Assembly (NCBI GenBank): GCA_012840075.1
Contig: DUMC01000032.1
Span: 1-64,000, forward strand
DNA: 64,000 bases
Origin: Clostridiaceae bacterium
Lineage (GTDB): Bacteria; Bacillota; Clostridia; Acetivibrionales; DUMC01
Reading direction: 5' to 3'
Positions 46,266-56,138 of this stretch are shown here, piece after piece. The notes beneath the pieces were generated by a model that was given only the letters and a program-made list of their open reading frames with translations, did not search any database and had not been told where the DNA came from. The first letter of the stretch is position 1. Each line of letters begins with the position of its first letter. The translations under genes were made by a program, and so were the position numbers.

Positions 46266-47108
46266 ATGTCTGTAATATCAATGAAACAACTGCTGGAAGC
46301 AGGAGTACATTTTGGGCATCAAACAAGAAGATGGAACCCCAAAATGGCAGAATATATTTTTACCGAAAGAAACGGTATATACATTATTGATTTGCAAAAA
46401 ACCGTAAAGAAAGTTGAAGAGGCTTATTTATTTGTAAGAGAGGTAGCTGCAAACGGTGAGGATATTCTGTTTGTAGGTACTAAAAAGCAAGCACAGGAAT
46501 CCATAAAAGAAGAAGCTGAAAGATGTGGACAATTCTATGTAAATACAAGATGGCTTGGCGGAATGTTGACAAATTTTAAGACCATTAGAGGCAGATTGGA
46601 ACGTTTAAAAGAACTCGAAAGAATGGAACAAGAAGGTATTTTTGAAGTTTTACCAAAAAAGGAAGTTATTAAATTAAGAGCCGAAATGGAAAGGCTGCAA
46701 AAATACCTTGGCGGCATTAAAAATATGAATCGTTTGCCGGGTGCGGTTTTCATCGTAGACCCTAAAAAAGAAAGAATTGCTGTTTTAGAAGCGAGAAAAC
46801 TTGGCATACCGATAGTAGCGATAGTTGATACTAATTGCGATCCGGATGAAATTGATTATGTAATACCTGGAAACGATGATGCTATAAGAGCTGTAAAACT
46901 TATTGCAAGTAAAGTTGCAGATGCTGTATTAGAAGGTAAACAAGGAGAACAATTGACAAGTACAAGTACAGATATAAGCTCAGACTTAAATGAGGATTCA
47001 ATTGTTTATGATGATAATGTTGAGGGCGAAAGCGATTCAGATAGCATTGACATTATAGAAGAAATTCTAGAGGATACTGTTGATGAAATAGTAAGTGAAG
47101 TCCAATAA
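46266..47108 (+). CDS. rpsB: 30S ribosomal protein S2 with acidic C-terminal extension
   Basis: Small-subunit protein S2, needed for S1 binding and initiation. The S2 body ([74 protein letters not shown]) is normal. After about residue 225 there is an extra tail of about 55 residues made largely of Asp, Glu, Ser, Ile and Val; many S2 proteins end within 235-260 residues. GGAGGA is upstream of the ATG. It is followed 105 nt later by tsf, the usual operon. Confidence 0.97.
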   Translation: MSVISMKQLLEAGVHFGHQTRRWNPKMAEYIFTERNGIYIIDLQKTVKKVEEAYLFVREVAANGEDILFVGTKKQAQESIKEEAERCGQFYVNTRWLGGMLTNFKTIRGRLERLKELERMEQEGIFEVLPKKEVIKLRAEMERLQKYLGGIKNMNRLPGAVFIVDPKKERIAVLEARKLGIPIVAIVDTNCDPDEIDYVIPGNDDAIRAVKLIASKVADAVLEGKQGEQLTSTSTDISSDLNEDSIVYDDNVEGESDSDSIDIIEEILEDTVDEIVSEVQ

Positions 47109-47213
47109 CAGCTTAATGACGATAAAATATGTAAACTATTGAGGTTAATAATTTTAGAAGGTAGATAAATAATATAAGAAGGTAGATAATAATATAAGTT
47201 TGGAGGAATATAA

Positions 47214-47861
47214 ATGGTTACTGCTGAAATGGTAAAACAGCTTCGTGAAAGAACAGGGGCCGGCATGATGGATTGCAAAAAGGCTCTTGTTGAAACTAAC
47301 GGAGATATGGAAAAAGCTATCGAATATTTAAGAGAAAAAGGATTGGCCACGGCTGCTAAGAAAGCCGGCAGAATTGCTGCCGAAGGTATGGTAGATGCTT
47401 ACATCCACGGCGACGGAAGAATAGGCGTATTAGTAGAAGTTAACGTTGAAACAGACTTTGCAGCAAAGAATAAGGAATTTAGAGAGTTTGTAAAAGATAT
47501 AGCAATGCAGATCGCTGCAAGCAAACCTGAATATATTAGAAGAGAAGATATACCTGCAGAAGTAATAGAAAAGGAAAAGGAGATTTTAAGAGTCCAGGCT
47601 ATTAATGAAGGTAAGCCTGAAAAAGTAGTAGATAAGATAGTTGAAGGAAGATTGGAAAAATTCTATAAAGAAGTTTGCTTGTTAGAGCAACCATGGATCA
47701 AAGATCCTGATAAAACCATAAACCAACTTCTTATGGAAAAAATTGCTATCATAGGAGAAAATATTAATATAAGAAGATTTGCAAGGTTTGAAAGAGGAGA
47801 AGGAATAGCAAAGAAAAGTGAAAACTTTGCAGAAGAAGTAATGAAACAAATAGGTAAATAA
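47214..47861 (+). CDS. tsf: Elongation factor Ts
   Basis: A 215-residue nucleotide exchange factor for EF-Tu. It has the UBA-like N-terminal helix ([34 protein letters not shown]), the core ([16 protein letters not shown]) and an N-terminal-proximal dimer part. It has the short length typical of many Firmicutes (single core subdomain plus tail). GGAGG lies 7 nt before the ATG. A strong terminator closes the rpsB-tsf operon. Confidence 0.97.
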   Translation: MVTAEMVKQLRERTGAGMMDCKKALVETNGDMEKAIEYLREKGLATAAKKAGRIAAEGMVDAYIHGDGRIGVLVEVNVETDFAAKNKEFREFVKDIAMQIAASKPEYIRREDIPAEVIEKEKEILRVQAINEGKPEKVVDKIVEGRLEKFYKEVCLLEQPWIKDPDKTINQLLMEKIAIIGENINIRRFARFERGEGIAKKSENFAEEVMKQIGK

Positions 47862-47863
47862 AC

Positions 47864-47900
47864 AAAAAAGGAACATATGTAATAATATGTTCCTTTTTTT
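47864..47900 (+). terminator. Terminator of rpsB-tsf
   Basis: AAAAAAGGAACATAT pairs with ATATGTTCCTTTTTT, followed by T; it starts 2 nt after the tsf stop. Confidence 0.92.
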
Positions 47901-47991
47901 AAAATGTTTATACATAATTACTTTTGTGTTAAGTTTTTTTAAAATTTGTATTCAACTGTTAATTAGCAGACGGTTCAGCCTAAAAATATAC

Positions 47992-48020
47992 TTGATTCAA
48001 GGTTGAATTGATAATATAAT
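47992..48020 (+). promoter_or_regulatory. Predicted pyrH promoter (TTGATT-N17-TATAAT)
   Basis: TTGATT (47992-47997) and a perfect TATAAT (48015-48020) are spaced by 17 nt, about 105 nt upstream of pyrH. Confidence 0.75.
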
Positions 48021-48091
48021 AGTCTAAGGGCAAGATTATAAATGACAGTTATTATTCGTTATTATTTAATTAATTAAAATATTTTGACTAA

Positions 48092-48832
<741 letters not shown>

Positions 48833-48847
48833 CAGGAGGAGAGATTA

Positions 48848-49405
48848 ATGGCTAGTGAAGATTTAAAAGTTACGGAAGAAAAGATGAAAAAATCAGTTTC
48901 TTTGTTAAAGCAAGAATTGTCTCGCTTAAGAGCTGGAAGGGCCAATCCGGCAATATTGGATAAGATAAAGGTAGATTATTACGGTGTACCTACTCCAATC
49001 AATCAGATCGCTAGCATTAATGTACCTGAAGCAAGAGTAATAGTAATTCAACCATGGGATAGCAAAAATTTGAAAGATATTGAAAAAGCAATTCAAAAAT
49101 CCGACATTGGGATTAATCCAAGTAATGACGGAAGAGTAATAAGATTGGTATTTCCTGTGCTAACAGAAGAAAGAAGAAAAGAACTGACAAAAACAGTAAA
49201 GAAAATAGGTGAAGATACAAAAGTTGCAATTAGAGCTATTAGAAGAGATGCCATAGAGGAATACAGAATTCAGAAGAAAAACGGTGAAATCACCGAAGAT
49301 GACTTGAAAATGGCAGAAAAAGATATCCAAGCATTAACTGATAAGTATATTGAAGAAGTTGACAAAATCGTTGAAGCTAAAGAAAAGGAAATTTTGGAAA
49401 TTTAA
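48848..49405 (+). CDS. frr: Ribosome recycling factor
   Basis: A 185-residue protein that, with EF-G, splits post-termination ribosomes. Typical features: [58 protein letters not shown] and [11 protein letters not shown], followed by the helical RRDAIEEYR part. GGAGG is upstream. Its stop overlaps the next ATG by one base. Confidence 0.97.
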   Translation: MASEDLKVTEEKMKKSVSLLKQELSRLRAGRANPAILDKIKVDYYGVPTPINQIASINVPEARVIVIQPWDSKNLKDIEKAIQKSDIGINPSNDGRVIRLVFPVLTEERRKELTKTVKKIGEDTKVAIRAIRRDAIEEYRIQKKNGEITEDDLKMAEKDIQALTDKYIEEVDKIVEAKEKEILEI

Positions 49406-49626
49406 TGAATGGCAATAAATTCACTTATCCGGATATTATTGGCTATACTTTAGCAGATGCTACGAATATATTAAAAGAATATGGTATTGAGATAACAGAA
49501 ATAAAAACAACGGCACCGCCAAGGCAGGTTGCTGATGCTTTTGACGGCAATTTTAGAGTTTTGAAAATAATAGCCGTTGATAGCAGTAGAGTGAGTCTTT
49601 TATTATGTAAACCAATGGATAATTAA
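49405..49626 (+). CDS. Single PASTA-domain mini-protein
   Basis: A 73-residue protein consisting of one PASTA-like domain: FTYPDIIGYTLADATNILKE is the usual opening (PD-x-x-G-x-x-x-x-A), and the C-terminal beta strands end VSLLLCKP. PASTA domains normally bind muropeptides outside the cell, but this one has no signal peptide or membrane segment, so the ligand and place of action are unclear. Its start overlaps the frr stop by one base (translational coupling), and a terminator follows. Confidence 0.8.
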   Translation: MNGNKFTYPDIIGYTLADATNILKEYGIEITEIKTTAPPRQVADAFDGNFRVLKIIAVDSSRVSLLLCKPMDN

Positions 49627-49676
49627 CTGATTATTGAAATAAAAAGGAAACACTTATGAAACTAATAATATAGCTC

Positions 49677-49712
49677 ATTTGCTCCTCCTAAAGCGGAGGA
49701 GCAAATTTTTTA
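49677..49712 (+). terminator. Terminator after pyrH-frr-PASTA gene
   Basis: ATTTGCTCCTCC (49677-49688) pairs perfectly with GGAGGAGCAAAT (49695-49706), followed by T residues. Confidence 0.92.
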
Positions 49713-49718
49713 AAGTAG

Positions 49719-49751
49719 TGGACAAATTATTAAAAGTTGGGGACAAATTAT
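49719..49751. repeat. Direct repeat GGACAAATTAT upstream of uppS
   Basis: TGGACAAATTAT at 49719-49730 and GGGGACAAATTAT at 49739-49751, about 21 bp apart. It includes the GGGGAC core seen in several intergenic repeats of this window. Confidence 0.5.
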
Positions 49752-49776
49752 AGAATTTTAGGTGATGGAGGATAGA

Positions 49777-50520
49777 ATGCAAAATAAAGATCTTTTTAAA
49801 GACAATAACATTTTGGATCCTAATAAATTACCAATGCACATTGCCATAATACCGGACGGTAACGGACGTTGGGCAAAACAAAGGGGATTACCGAGAAGTA
49901 CAGGTCACAGGCGTGGTTCAGAGACTCTTAAGGAAATAGTAAAATGTTGTGCCAGGATAGGTATAAAATATATTACTGCATATGCATTTTCAACTGAAAA
50001 TTGGAAGAGACCGAAAGAAGAAGTTGATTCTTTGATGAATCTCTTGGAGGAATTTCTATCTAGAGCTCATGAAGAATTAAAAGAAAGTGACATCAGGATA
50101 AATGTAATAGGAGATATATCAAAGCTTCCCAAATCTCTGGCAGAAAAAATACATGATGTTGAAAAAATGACTAAAAACAACACCGGTTTACAATTTAATA
50201 TAGCCCTTAATTACGGGGGAAGAGATGAAATCGTATCGGCAATAAGGAAGATATGCCAAGATGTTAAGGACGGGAAGTTGGATATTAATGATATAAATGA
50301 GCAGGTTGTTAAAAGCAAGCTATATACATATGATATCCCCGATCCTGATCTCATAATAAGAACGGCTGGTGAGAAAAGGGTAAGCAACTTCCTACTATGG
50401 CAATTAGCTTATTCTGAACTTTGGACCAGCGATGTTTTGTGGCCGGATTTTACTGAAAAACATTTGCTCGAAGCCCTATTTGAGTATCAAAAAAGAGAAA
50501 GAAGATACGGGGGATTATAA
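49777..50520 (+). CDS. uppS: Isoprenyl transferase (undecaprenyl diphosphate synthase)
   Basis: A 247-residue cis-prenyltransferase that makes the C55 lipid carrier for peptidoglycan. Motifs: HIAIIPDGNGRWAKQRGLPR with catalytic Asp, GHRRGSETLKEIV, AYAFSTENWKRP, FNIALNYGGRDEI and the C-terminal DLIIRTAGEKRVSNFLLWQLAYSE. The usual RTSGExRLSNFLLWQ reads RTAGEKRVSNF here, a mild variation. Start 49777 has GGAGG 5 nt upstream; GTG 49762 and ATG 49765 are in frame but the ribosome site lies downstream of them. It is followed by cdsA, as usual. Confidence 0.95.
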   Translation: MQNKDLFKDNNILDPNKLPMHIAIIPDGNGRWAKQRGLPRSTGHRRGSETLKEIVKCCARIGIKYITAYAFSTENWKRPKEEVDSLMNLLEEFLSRAHEELKESDIRINVIGDISKLPKSLAEKIHDVEKMTKNNTGLQFNIALNYGGRDEIVSAIRKICQDVKDGKLDINDINEQVVKSKLYTYDIPDPDLIIRTAGEKRVSNFLLWQLAYSELWTSDVLWPDFTEKHLLEALFEYQKRERRYGGL

Positions 50521-50522
50521 AA

Positions 50523-51398
50523 GTGTTAAAAACCAGGGTAATCAGTGCAATTGTGGGGTTAATATTAATAATAGGGACAATTGTAATATCGAAGGAAACT
50601 TTTTCAATAGCGGTTTTTTTATTGGCATTAGTAGGGATACATGAATATTATTCATCAATGAATAATATTGGTTTAAAGCCTATAAAACCTGTTGGTTATT
50701 TTGCCAGTTTGGTTATTCTATTAGCAGGTAATGGGGATTGGCTTCTTGCTAAGATATCCAAACCCGAGCTTTTTATTAATAGTCACTCTTATGATGCGGG
50801 GAGTATATCAAAAGAAGGTGCAGCTATTTTATTTGTTATTTTTATTTTCACTTTTTTTCTTTTTGCAATATCCGTATTCAAATTTGGCAAATATAATGTA
50901 ACTGATATATCAATAACACTATACGGTATATTCTATGTAATATTTTTATTTTTATTTGCCGTTTTGACAAGGAATCTTGAACATGGTTTATTTTATATAT
51001 GGTTTGTTTTAATAGGTGCCTGGTCCACCGATACATCCGCATATTTTATCGGGAGGAAATTCGGAAAGAAGAAGCTTGCACCCCTGCTAAGCCCAAATAA
51101 AACTATTGAAGGGTCTATAGCAGGAGTAATCGGTTCCATAGCAGGAGTGGCTATATACGGTATTTATTTGCAGAAGTATTTAAGCCACGTACCATTTTAT
51201 CATTATATAATAATCGGTTTACTTTGTGGTATAATATCTCAGGTGGGGGATTTAGTTGCATCATCAATAAAAAGGTACACAAAGGTAAAAGATTTCGGGA
51301 AAATAATACCCGGCCACGGTGGTGTACTGGATAGATTTGACAGCGTACTACTCACCACCCCGGTGATATATTTTTACATTATAACCTTTATGTTATAA
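50523..51398 (+). CDS. cdsA: Phosphatidate cytidylyltransferase
   Basis: A 291-residue integral membrane enzyme that makes CDP-diacylglycerol, the precursor of phospholipids. About seven to eight hydrophobic segments. The C-terminal signature is QVGDLVASSIKRYTKVKDFG with IIPGHGGVLDRFDS; the SPNKTIEGSIAG motif is also present. It uses a GTG start 2 nt after the uppS stop, with GGGGG inside the end of uppS as the likely ribosome site. Confidence 0.95.
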   Translation: MLKTRVISAIVGLILIIGTIVISKETFSIAVFLLALVGIHEYYSSMNNIGLKPIKPVGYFASLVILLAGNGDWLLAKISKPELFINSHSYDAGSISKEGAAILFVIFIFTFFLFAISVFKFGKYNVTDISITLYGIFYVIFLFLFAVLTRNLEHGLFYIWFVLIGAWSTDTSAYFIGRKFGKKKLAPLLSPNKTIEGSIAGVIGSIAGVAIYGIYLQKYLSHVPFYHYIIIGLLCGIISQVGDLVASSIKRYTKVKDFGKIIPGHGGVLDRFDSVLLTTPVIYFYIITFML

Positions 51399-51446
51399 CC
51401 CGGATTTCCGTATATTCCCGGGGTCAGTAGGGACATCCCAAAACAT

Positions 51447-51500
51447 GGGGACATTCCTCTCCCCGGAAGAAATACCCGTACCTCGAGAGAGGTGTGTCCC
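51447..51500. repeat. Imperfect GGGGAC-type palindrome between cdsA and dxr
   Basis: GGGACATTCCTCTC (51448-51461) pairs with GAGAGGTGTGTCCC (51487-51500) at 12 of 14 positions, with a 25-nt loop holding CCCCGGAAG and TACCCGTACC. Another GGGACATCCC lies at 51430. No T-run follows and dxr starts 31 nt later. Confidence 0.65.
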
Positions 51501-51531
51501 ATAACCTTAATCAATCGATCGGAGGACTCAA

Positions 51532-52734
51532 ATGCAAAAAAAAATATCAATATTAGGCTCAACAGGATCCATAGGAATTCAAGCTCTTGAAGTAGTGAGA
51601 AATCTAAAAAAAAACAATTACAACATTGAAATAAAGGGACTAGCAGCCGGAAAAAACATAGATTTGCTTGAAAAACAAGTACTTGAATTTAAACCTGAAG
51701 CTGTATCTGTTATGGACGAAGAACTTGCCGATATATTAAATAAGAGACTTAAAAGCACAGGTACAGATGTATTCTATGGTATTGAAGGGCTAATTAAAGT
51801 AGCGACTTTGGAAAATACGGATTTAGTTTTAAATTCCGTGGTTGGAGTAGTCGGCTTGTTACCGACTTTGGAGGCTATACGCAAAGGTAAGAATATAGCT
51901 CTTGCTAATAAAGAAACTCTGGTGGCTGCAGGAAAGATTGTGATGGAAGAAGCTCAGAAACATAATGTAAGTATTATTCCCGTGGACAGTGAACATTCTG
52001 CAATATTTCAATGCCTAGTCGGAAATGACAAAAAAAGCATATCAAAACTTCTATTAACGGCTTCCGGAGGGCCGTTTAGAGGAAAAAAGACGGAGCAGCT
52101 TGAAATGGTAAAACCTGAAGATGCCTTAAAACACCCTAACTGGAAAATGGGTAATAAAATAACCATAGATTCGGCAACTTTAATGAATAAGGGTCTTGAA
52201 GTGATTGAAGCAAGGTGGTTGTTTGATGTATCACCTGAAAAAATAGAAGTTTTAATACATCCTCAAAGCATAATTCATTCAATGGTAGAATATGTAGATG
52301 GATCTATTATTGCTCAGTTAGGAATGCCGGATATGAGAATTCCGATTCAATATGCCATTACCTATCCAAATAGGCAATACAGTCGCTTTAACAAGATGGA
52401 TTTTAAAATTCACAGGGAACTTACTTTTGAAGAACCTGATTATGTAAATTTTCCCTGTTTGAGGATTGCTTTTGAAGCATTAAAAGAATCAGGCACTATG
52501 CCTACTGTTATGAATGCTGCTAATGAGGTTGCAGTCAACTTGTTTTTGAATAATAAAATTAGATTTACACAGATTCCTGTTATTATAAGTAATGTAATGG
52601 ATAAACATATAGTGAATAATAACCCTACTATTGATGATATAATAGAAGTAGACGAATGGGCAAGAATTGAAGCAATGAAAGTTTATAATAACATAGCCGA
52701 CACTGTAAGCAAAAATTCGGTTGTCATACTTTAA
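51532..52734 (+). CDS. dxr: 1-deoxy-D-xylulose-5-phosphate reductoisomerase
   Basis: First committed step of the MEP isoprenoid pathway: DXP to MEP with NADPH. It has 400 residues. NADPH motif ILGSTGSIGIQALEV; IALANKETLVAAG; PVDSEHSAIFQCL with metal-ligand Glu; LTASGGPFRG; HPNWKMGNKITIDSATLMNKGLE with a second metal site; and the SIIHSMVEY region. GGAGG is 7-8 nt upstream. It begins a run dxr-rseP-ispG that also appears in other Firmicutes. Confidence 0.97.
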   Translation: MQKKISILGSTGSIGIQALEVVRNLKKNNYNIEIKGLAAGKNIDLLEKQVLEFKPEAVSVMDEELADILNKRLKSTGTDVFYGIEGLIKVATLENTDLVLNSVVGVVGLLPTLEAIRKGKNIALANKETLVAAGKIVMEEAQKHNVSIIPVDSEHSAIFQCLVGNDKKSISKLLLTASGGPFRGKKTEQLEMVKPEDALKHPNWKMGNKITIDSATLMNKGLEVIEARWLFDVSPEKIEVLIHPQSIIHSMVEYVDGSIIAQLGMPDMRIPIQYAITYPNRQYSRFNKMDFKIHRELTFEEPDYVNFPCLRIAFEALKESGTMPTVMNAANEVAVNLFLNNKIRFTQIPVIISNVMDKHIVNNNPTIDDIIEVDEWARIEAMKVYNNIADTVSKNSVVIL

Positions 52735-52754
52735 GAAAGGGGGTAGTTGGCTGA

Positions 52755-54050
52755 ATGAATTTGTTATTGGCTATTCTTGCTTTTAACCTTATAGTGATTA
52801 TACATGAATTAGGACACTTTTTAGTAGCCAAGCTTGCAGATATTAAAGTCCTTGAATTCTCGCTTTTTGTAGGACCAAAATTGTTTAGTATAAAAAAAGG
52901 CGAAACAACCTATTCCTTAAGATTAATCCCAATGCTGGCTTATGTAAAAATGGAAGGGGAAGAAGAATACTCAGAAAGTGAAAGAGCTTATAATAAAAAA
53001 CCGGTGTTGACAAGGGCAGCTGTAATAGCGGCAGGTCCGTTAGCAAATATTTTTACTGCTGTAATTTTGCTCGTAATACTTTTTTCTTTTACAGGTTATT
53101 CAACAAATAAACTAAGTTACGTTGAAGAAAATTCACCTGCATATAATGCATCATTAAGAGAAGGCGACATAATAGTTAAATACGATGGGAAAAGGATTTA
53201 TCAGCCTGCAGACCTTATCCAGTTCCTATATGTCTATAGAGGTAAAACGGCTGAAATTGAATATATACGAGATAATCACAAATATACAACAAGAATTACC
53301 CCAACTGTGATTCCTGAACAGGTAAGATACTTGTTTGGATTTAACGTTAAGCAGATTTCGGGAAAGTTAACAAATATAGTTGATGCTGTAATTCCTGACA
53401 GTCCCGCTGAAAAGGCAGGACTGCAAAGCGGTGATGTAATAATTAAGCTTGATAGTGTTTCTGTATCTGCTAAAGAAGATATGGATGAATTTATGTCGAA
53501 AAATAAAGGTGAAACCGTTAAAGTCACAATTCTTAGAAATGGAGAAGAAATCAGCCTTGATATAACGCCTTTTGCTAACAAAATTCCTGAACAGTACTAT
53601 TTAGGAATTGATTTTAGCAGGGAAAAAGGAAATTTGATGGATATAATAAAGCAATCAATAGCGTATGCTTATTCTAATGTTAGAAATGTAGCTTACAGTG
53701 TAGGATGGTTGTTAACAGGTTACGTTTCGGTAAGTCATATGACAGGTCCGGTTGGTATAGTAAGTTCAATTGGTGAAACGGTAAAACAAGCATCCACATT
53801 TTGGGATAAATTACTTTATCTAATTGACATAACTGCCTTTATAAGTGCAGCTTTAGGCGCAACTAACTTAATTCCTTTTCCTGCTCTCGACGGAAGCAAG
53901 CTTTTGCTCCTTTTAATTGAGGGGATCAGAAAAAAACCTATACCTCCGGAAAAAGAAGCTTTTATTTCCATGATAGGCTTTGTATTCCTAATAGTCCTTG
54001 CACTGTTTACTCTCTACAATGATATTCTCAGGATTTCCAGTGGCGGTTAA
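52755..54050 (+). CDS. rseP: Site-2 intramembrane metalloprotease RseP
   Basis: A 431-residue polytopic protease that cleaves membrane-spanning substrates such as anti-sigma factors or remnant signal peptides. Zinc motif H17-E-L-G-H21 in the first membrane segment, partner Asp in NLIPFPALDGSK, and a membrane segment IAAGPLANIFTAVILLVIL. Two PDZ-like regions are suggested: SYVEENSPAYNASLREGDII and VDAVIPDSPAEKAGLQSGDVII. It starts 20 nt after dxr with AAAGGGGG upstream, so it is co-transcribed. Confidence 0.96.
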   Translation: MNLLLAILAFNLIVIIHELGHFLVAKLADIKVLEFSLFVGPKLFSIKKGETTYSLRLIPMLAYVKMEGEEEYSESERAYNKKPVLTRAAVIAAGPLANIFTAVILLVILFSFTGYSTNKLSYVEENSPAYNASLREGDIIVKYDGKRIYQPADLIQFLYVYRGKTAEIEYIRDNHKYTTRITPTVIPEQVRYLFGFNVKQISGKLTNIVDAVIPDSPAEKAGLQSGDVIIKLDSVSVSAKEDMDEFMSKNKGETVKVTILRNGEEISLDITPFANKIPEQYYLGIDFSREKGNLMDIIKQSIAYAYSNVRNVAYSVGWLLTGYVSVSHMTGPVGIVSSIGETVKQASTFWDKLLYLIDITAFISAALGATNLIPFPALDGSKLLLLLIEGIRKKPIPPEKEAFISMIGFVFLIVLALFTLYNDILRISSGG

Positions 54051-54184
54051 AATTATAAAGTGTCGGAAAAGAGCGAGCATAAACGGAAAAGTACCTGGCT
54101 GGTTACTCAAAAGTAGTTTACGGATTATTTGGAAGAATAACCGTTAATTTTAAGTTCAGGTTATAAATTGGGAGAGATAAATTG

Positions 54185-55273
54185 ATGCGTTCTGTTGATA
54201 AGTTTGATATTGGTTTTATAAAAAGAAGAAAAACGAAGAAAATAAGAATCGGAGATATTTTTATCGGCGGAGATTCACATATTGCCGTGCAATCAATGAC
54301 AAACACAGATACCCGTGATGTTAATGCGACCGTTAACCAAATAAGAAGACTGGAAGATGAAGGATGCGAGATTGTGAGGGTTGCCGTGCCTGATATGGAG
54401 GCAGCCGTTGCCATAAAGGAAATCAAAAAAGAAATTAGGATTCCGCTTGTTGCCGATATACATTTTGATTATAGGCTGGCTATAGCAAGCATGGAAAACG
54501 GTGCAGATAAAATAAGAATTAACCCTGGAAATATAGGCGGTAAAGAAAGGGTAAAGCAAGTAGTTGAAGTAGCTCGTGCCATGGATATTCCAATACGCAT
54601 AGGTGTTAACTCAGGATCCGTAGAAAAACACATAATTGAAAAGTACGGTGGAGTAACTCCAGAAGGTATGGTAGAAAGCACCGTTAATAGTGTTAGATTA
54701 TTAGAGGATTTCAACTTTGACAAAATTGTTATTTCGGTAAAAGCATCAAATGTACCTATGACAATAGCCGCTTATAGGTTAATATCCGAGACTTTGGATT
54801 ATCCCTTGCATTTAGGAGTAACAGAAGCCGGAACTCCATTTAGAGGCACTATTAAGTCTTCTGTTGCCCTGGGATGTTTATTGTCAGAAGGAATCGGCGA
54901 TACAATAAGAGTATCTCTTACAGGAGATCCGGTAGAAGAAGTGAGAGTAGGGCATGAAATATTAAAGGCACTTGAGCTTGAAAAAAAAGGTGTTGAAATA
55001 GTATCTTGTCCTACATGCGGCAGGTGTAACATTAACCTCATCGATATAGCAGAAAAAGTTGAAAAAAATCTTAAGAATTACAAAAAGAATGTAAAAATAG
55101 CCATAATGGGTTGTGCAGTAAACGGACCGGGAGAAGCAAGGGATGCGGATATAGGAATAGCAGGGGGAAAATGTGAGGCATTACTGTTTAAAAAAGGTAA
55201 AATTATAAGAAAGATATCGGAGGACAGAATTGCAGAAGAGCTAATTGAAGAGATTCTTAACTCTGACTTTTAG
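54185..55273 (+). CDS. ispG: 4-hydroxy-3-methylbut-2-enyl diphosphate synthase
   Basis: Penultimate step of the MEP pathway, converting MEcPP to HMBPP with a [4Fe-4S] cluster. It has 362 residues, the short bacterial form without the plant-type insert. N-terminal TIM barrel: GGDSHIAVQSMTNTDTRDV, PLVADIHFDYRLA, RINPGNIGGKERV, HLGVTEAGTPFRGTIKSS. C-terminal cluster ligands: CPTCGRC and GCAVNGPGEARDADIG. The start is ATG 54185 after GGGAGAG; TTG 54182 is adjacent. There is a gap of 134 nt from rseP. Confidence 0.96.
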   Translation: MRSVDKFDIGFIKRRKTKKIRIGDIFIGGDSHIAVQSMTNTDTRDVNATVNQIRRLEDEGCEIVRVAVPDMEAAVAIKEIKKEIRIPLVADIHFDYRLAIASMENGADKIRINPGNIGGKERVKQVVEVARAMDIPIRIGVNSGSVEKHIIEKYGGVTPEGMVESTVNSVRLLEDFNFDKIVISVKASNVPMTIAAYRLISETLDYPLHLGVTEAGTPFRGTIKSSVALGCLLSEGIGDTIRVSLTGDPVEEVRVGHEILKALELEKKGVEIVSCPTCGRCNINLIDIAEKVEKNLKNYKKNVKIAIMGCAVNGPGEARDADIGIAGGKCEALLFKKGKIIRKISEDRIAEELIEEILNSDF

Positions 55274-55360
55274 TGCCGAGATATTAATACCTAAGATTAG
55301 CATCGAAGAATTAACACCGAAGTACAAAAGAAAAACAAATGATAATTCCAGGTGGTAATT

Positions 55361-55987
55361 ATGATCATTAGTGCGATTATCCCTGCTTATAACGAAGAAA
55401 AAACAGTCGGAAAAATAATTGATACACTCAAGAACGTGGATATTATTAGTGAAATAATAGTTGTAAGCGACGGTTCCGAAGACAAGACCGCTCAAATAGC
55501 AAGGGAGCGTCAAGTCACAGTAATTGAACTACCAAAAAACATGGGGAAAGGCGCCGCAATCAAAACCGGACTGGATGCAAGCAAAGGAGAAGTATTGCTC
55601 TTTCTAGATGCCGATTTAATAGGTCTAAAAGAAATGCATGTAAAAAAACTTCTGGAACCTGTATTAAAAGATGAATGCGATATGACGGTGGGAGTATTTA
55701 ATAAAGGGAGAATTTCCACTGATATCGCACAACTGTTGACGCCTCATCTTTCAGGTCAGCGTGTAGTAAAAAGGTCTGTTATTGAAAAAATTGATAAGAT
55801 TGAAATAACAGGATACGGAATTGAAATAGCTTTAACAAGGCATGCAAAGAATTGTGGTATTCGGGTGAAGAAAATAAAAATGGATAACATGACCCATGTT
55901 ACAAAAGAAGAAAAATACGGCGTTGCTAAAGGATTAATAAAGAGATTTAGAATGTATTGGCAAATATATAAGGGATTAAGGGTATGA
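55361..55987 (+). CDS. Family 2 glycosyltransferase
   Basis: A 208-residue cytoplasmic GT-A type glycosyltransferase. It has the N-terminal SAIIPAYNEEKTVGKIIDTL, VVSDGSEDKT, GKGAAIKTGLDASKGEVLLFLDADL (DxD motif) and a C-terminal ITGYGIEIALTRHAKNCGIR. There is no membrane anchor. It resembles small GT2 enzymes near polC/ispG in other clostridia; donor and acceptor are unknown. Start ATG 55361 has AGGTGG 5 nt upstream; the in-frame GTG at 55352 is inside that site. Confidence 0.88.
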   Translation: MIISAIIPAYNEEKTVGKIIDTLKNVDIISEIIVVSDGSEDKTAQIARERQVTVIELPKNMGKGAAIKTGLDASKGEVLLFLDADLIGLKEMHVKKLLEPVLKDECDMTVGVFNKGRISTDIAQLLTPHLSGQRVVKRSVIEKIDKIEITGYGIEIALTRHAKNCGIRVKKIKMDNMTHVTKEEKYGVAKGLIKRFRMYWQIYKGLRV

Positions 55988-56063
55988 AGTGCTGAGGGAG
56001 TACATCCCTCTTGATGTGTTTAAGAGATTAAGAGAAACAACTTCAATATAATGCAGAAAATAA

Positions 56064-56107
56064 GGGTGCATTTAATAGATATTTCTTCACATAAATTAAA
56101 TGCACTC
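56064..56107 (+). other. Hairpin in the polC leader
   Basis: GTGCATTTAAT (56066-56076) pairs perfectly with ATTAAATGCAC (56095-56105), extended by one G-U and one G-C pair. The loop is 18 nt. It lies about 30 nt before the polC start, with no T-run. Confidence 0.5.
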
Positions 56108-56138
56108 CGGAAATAACGCATGATAAGGGGTTATAGCT

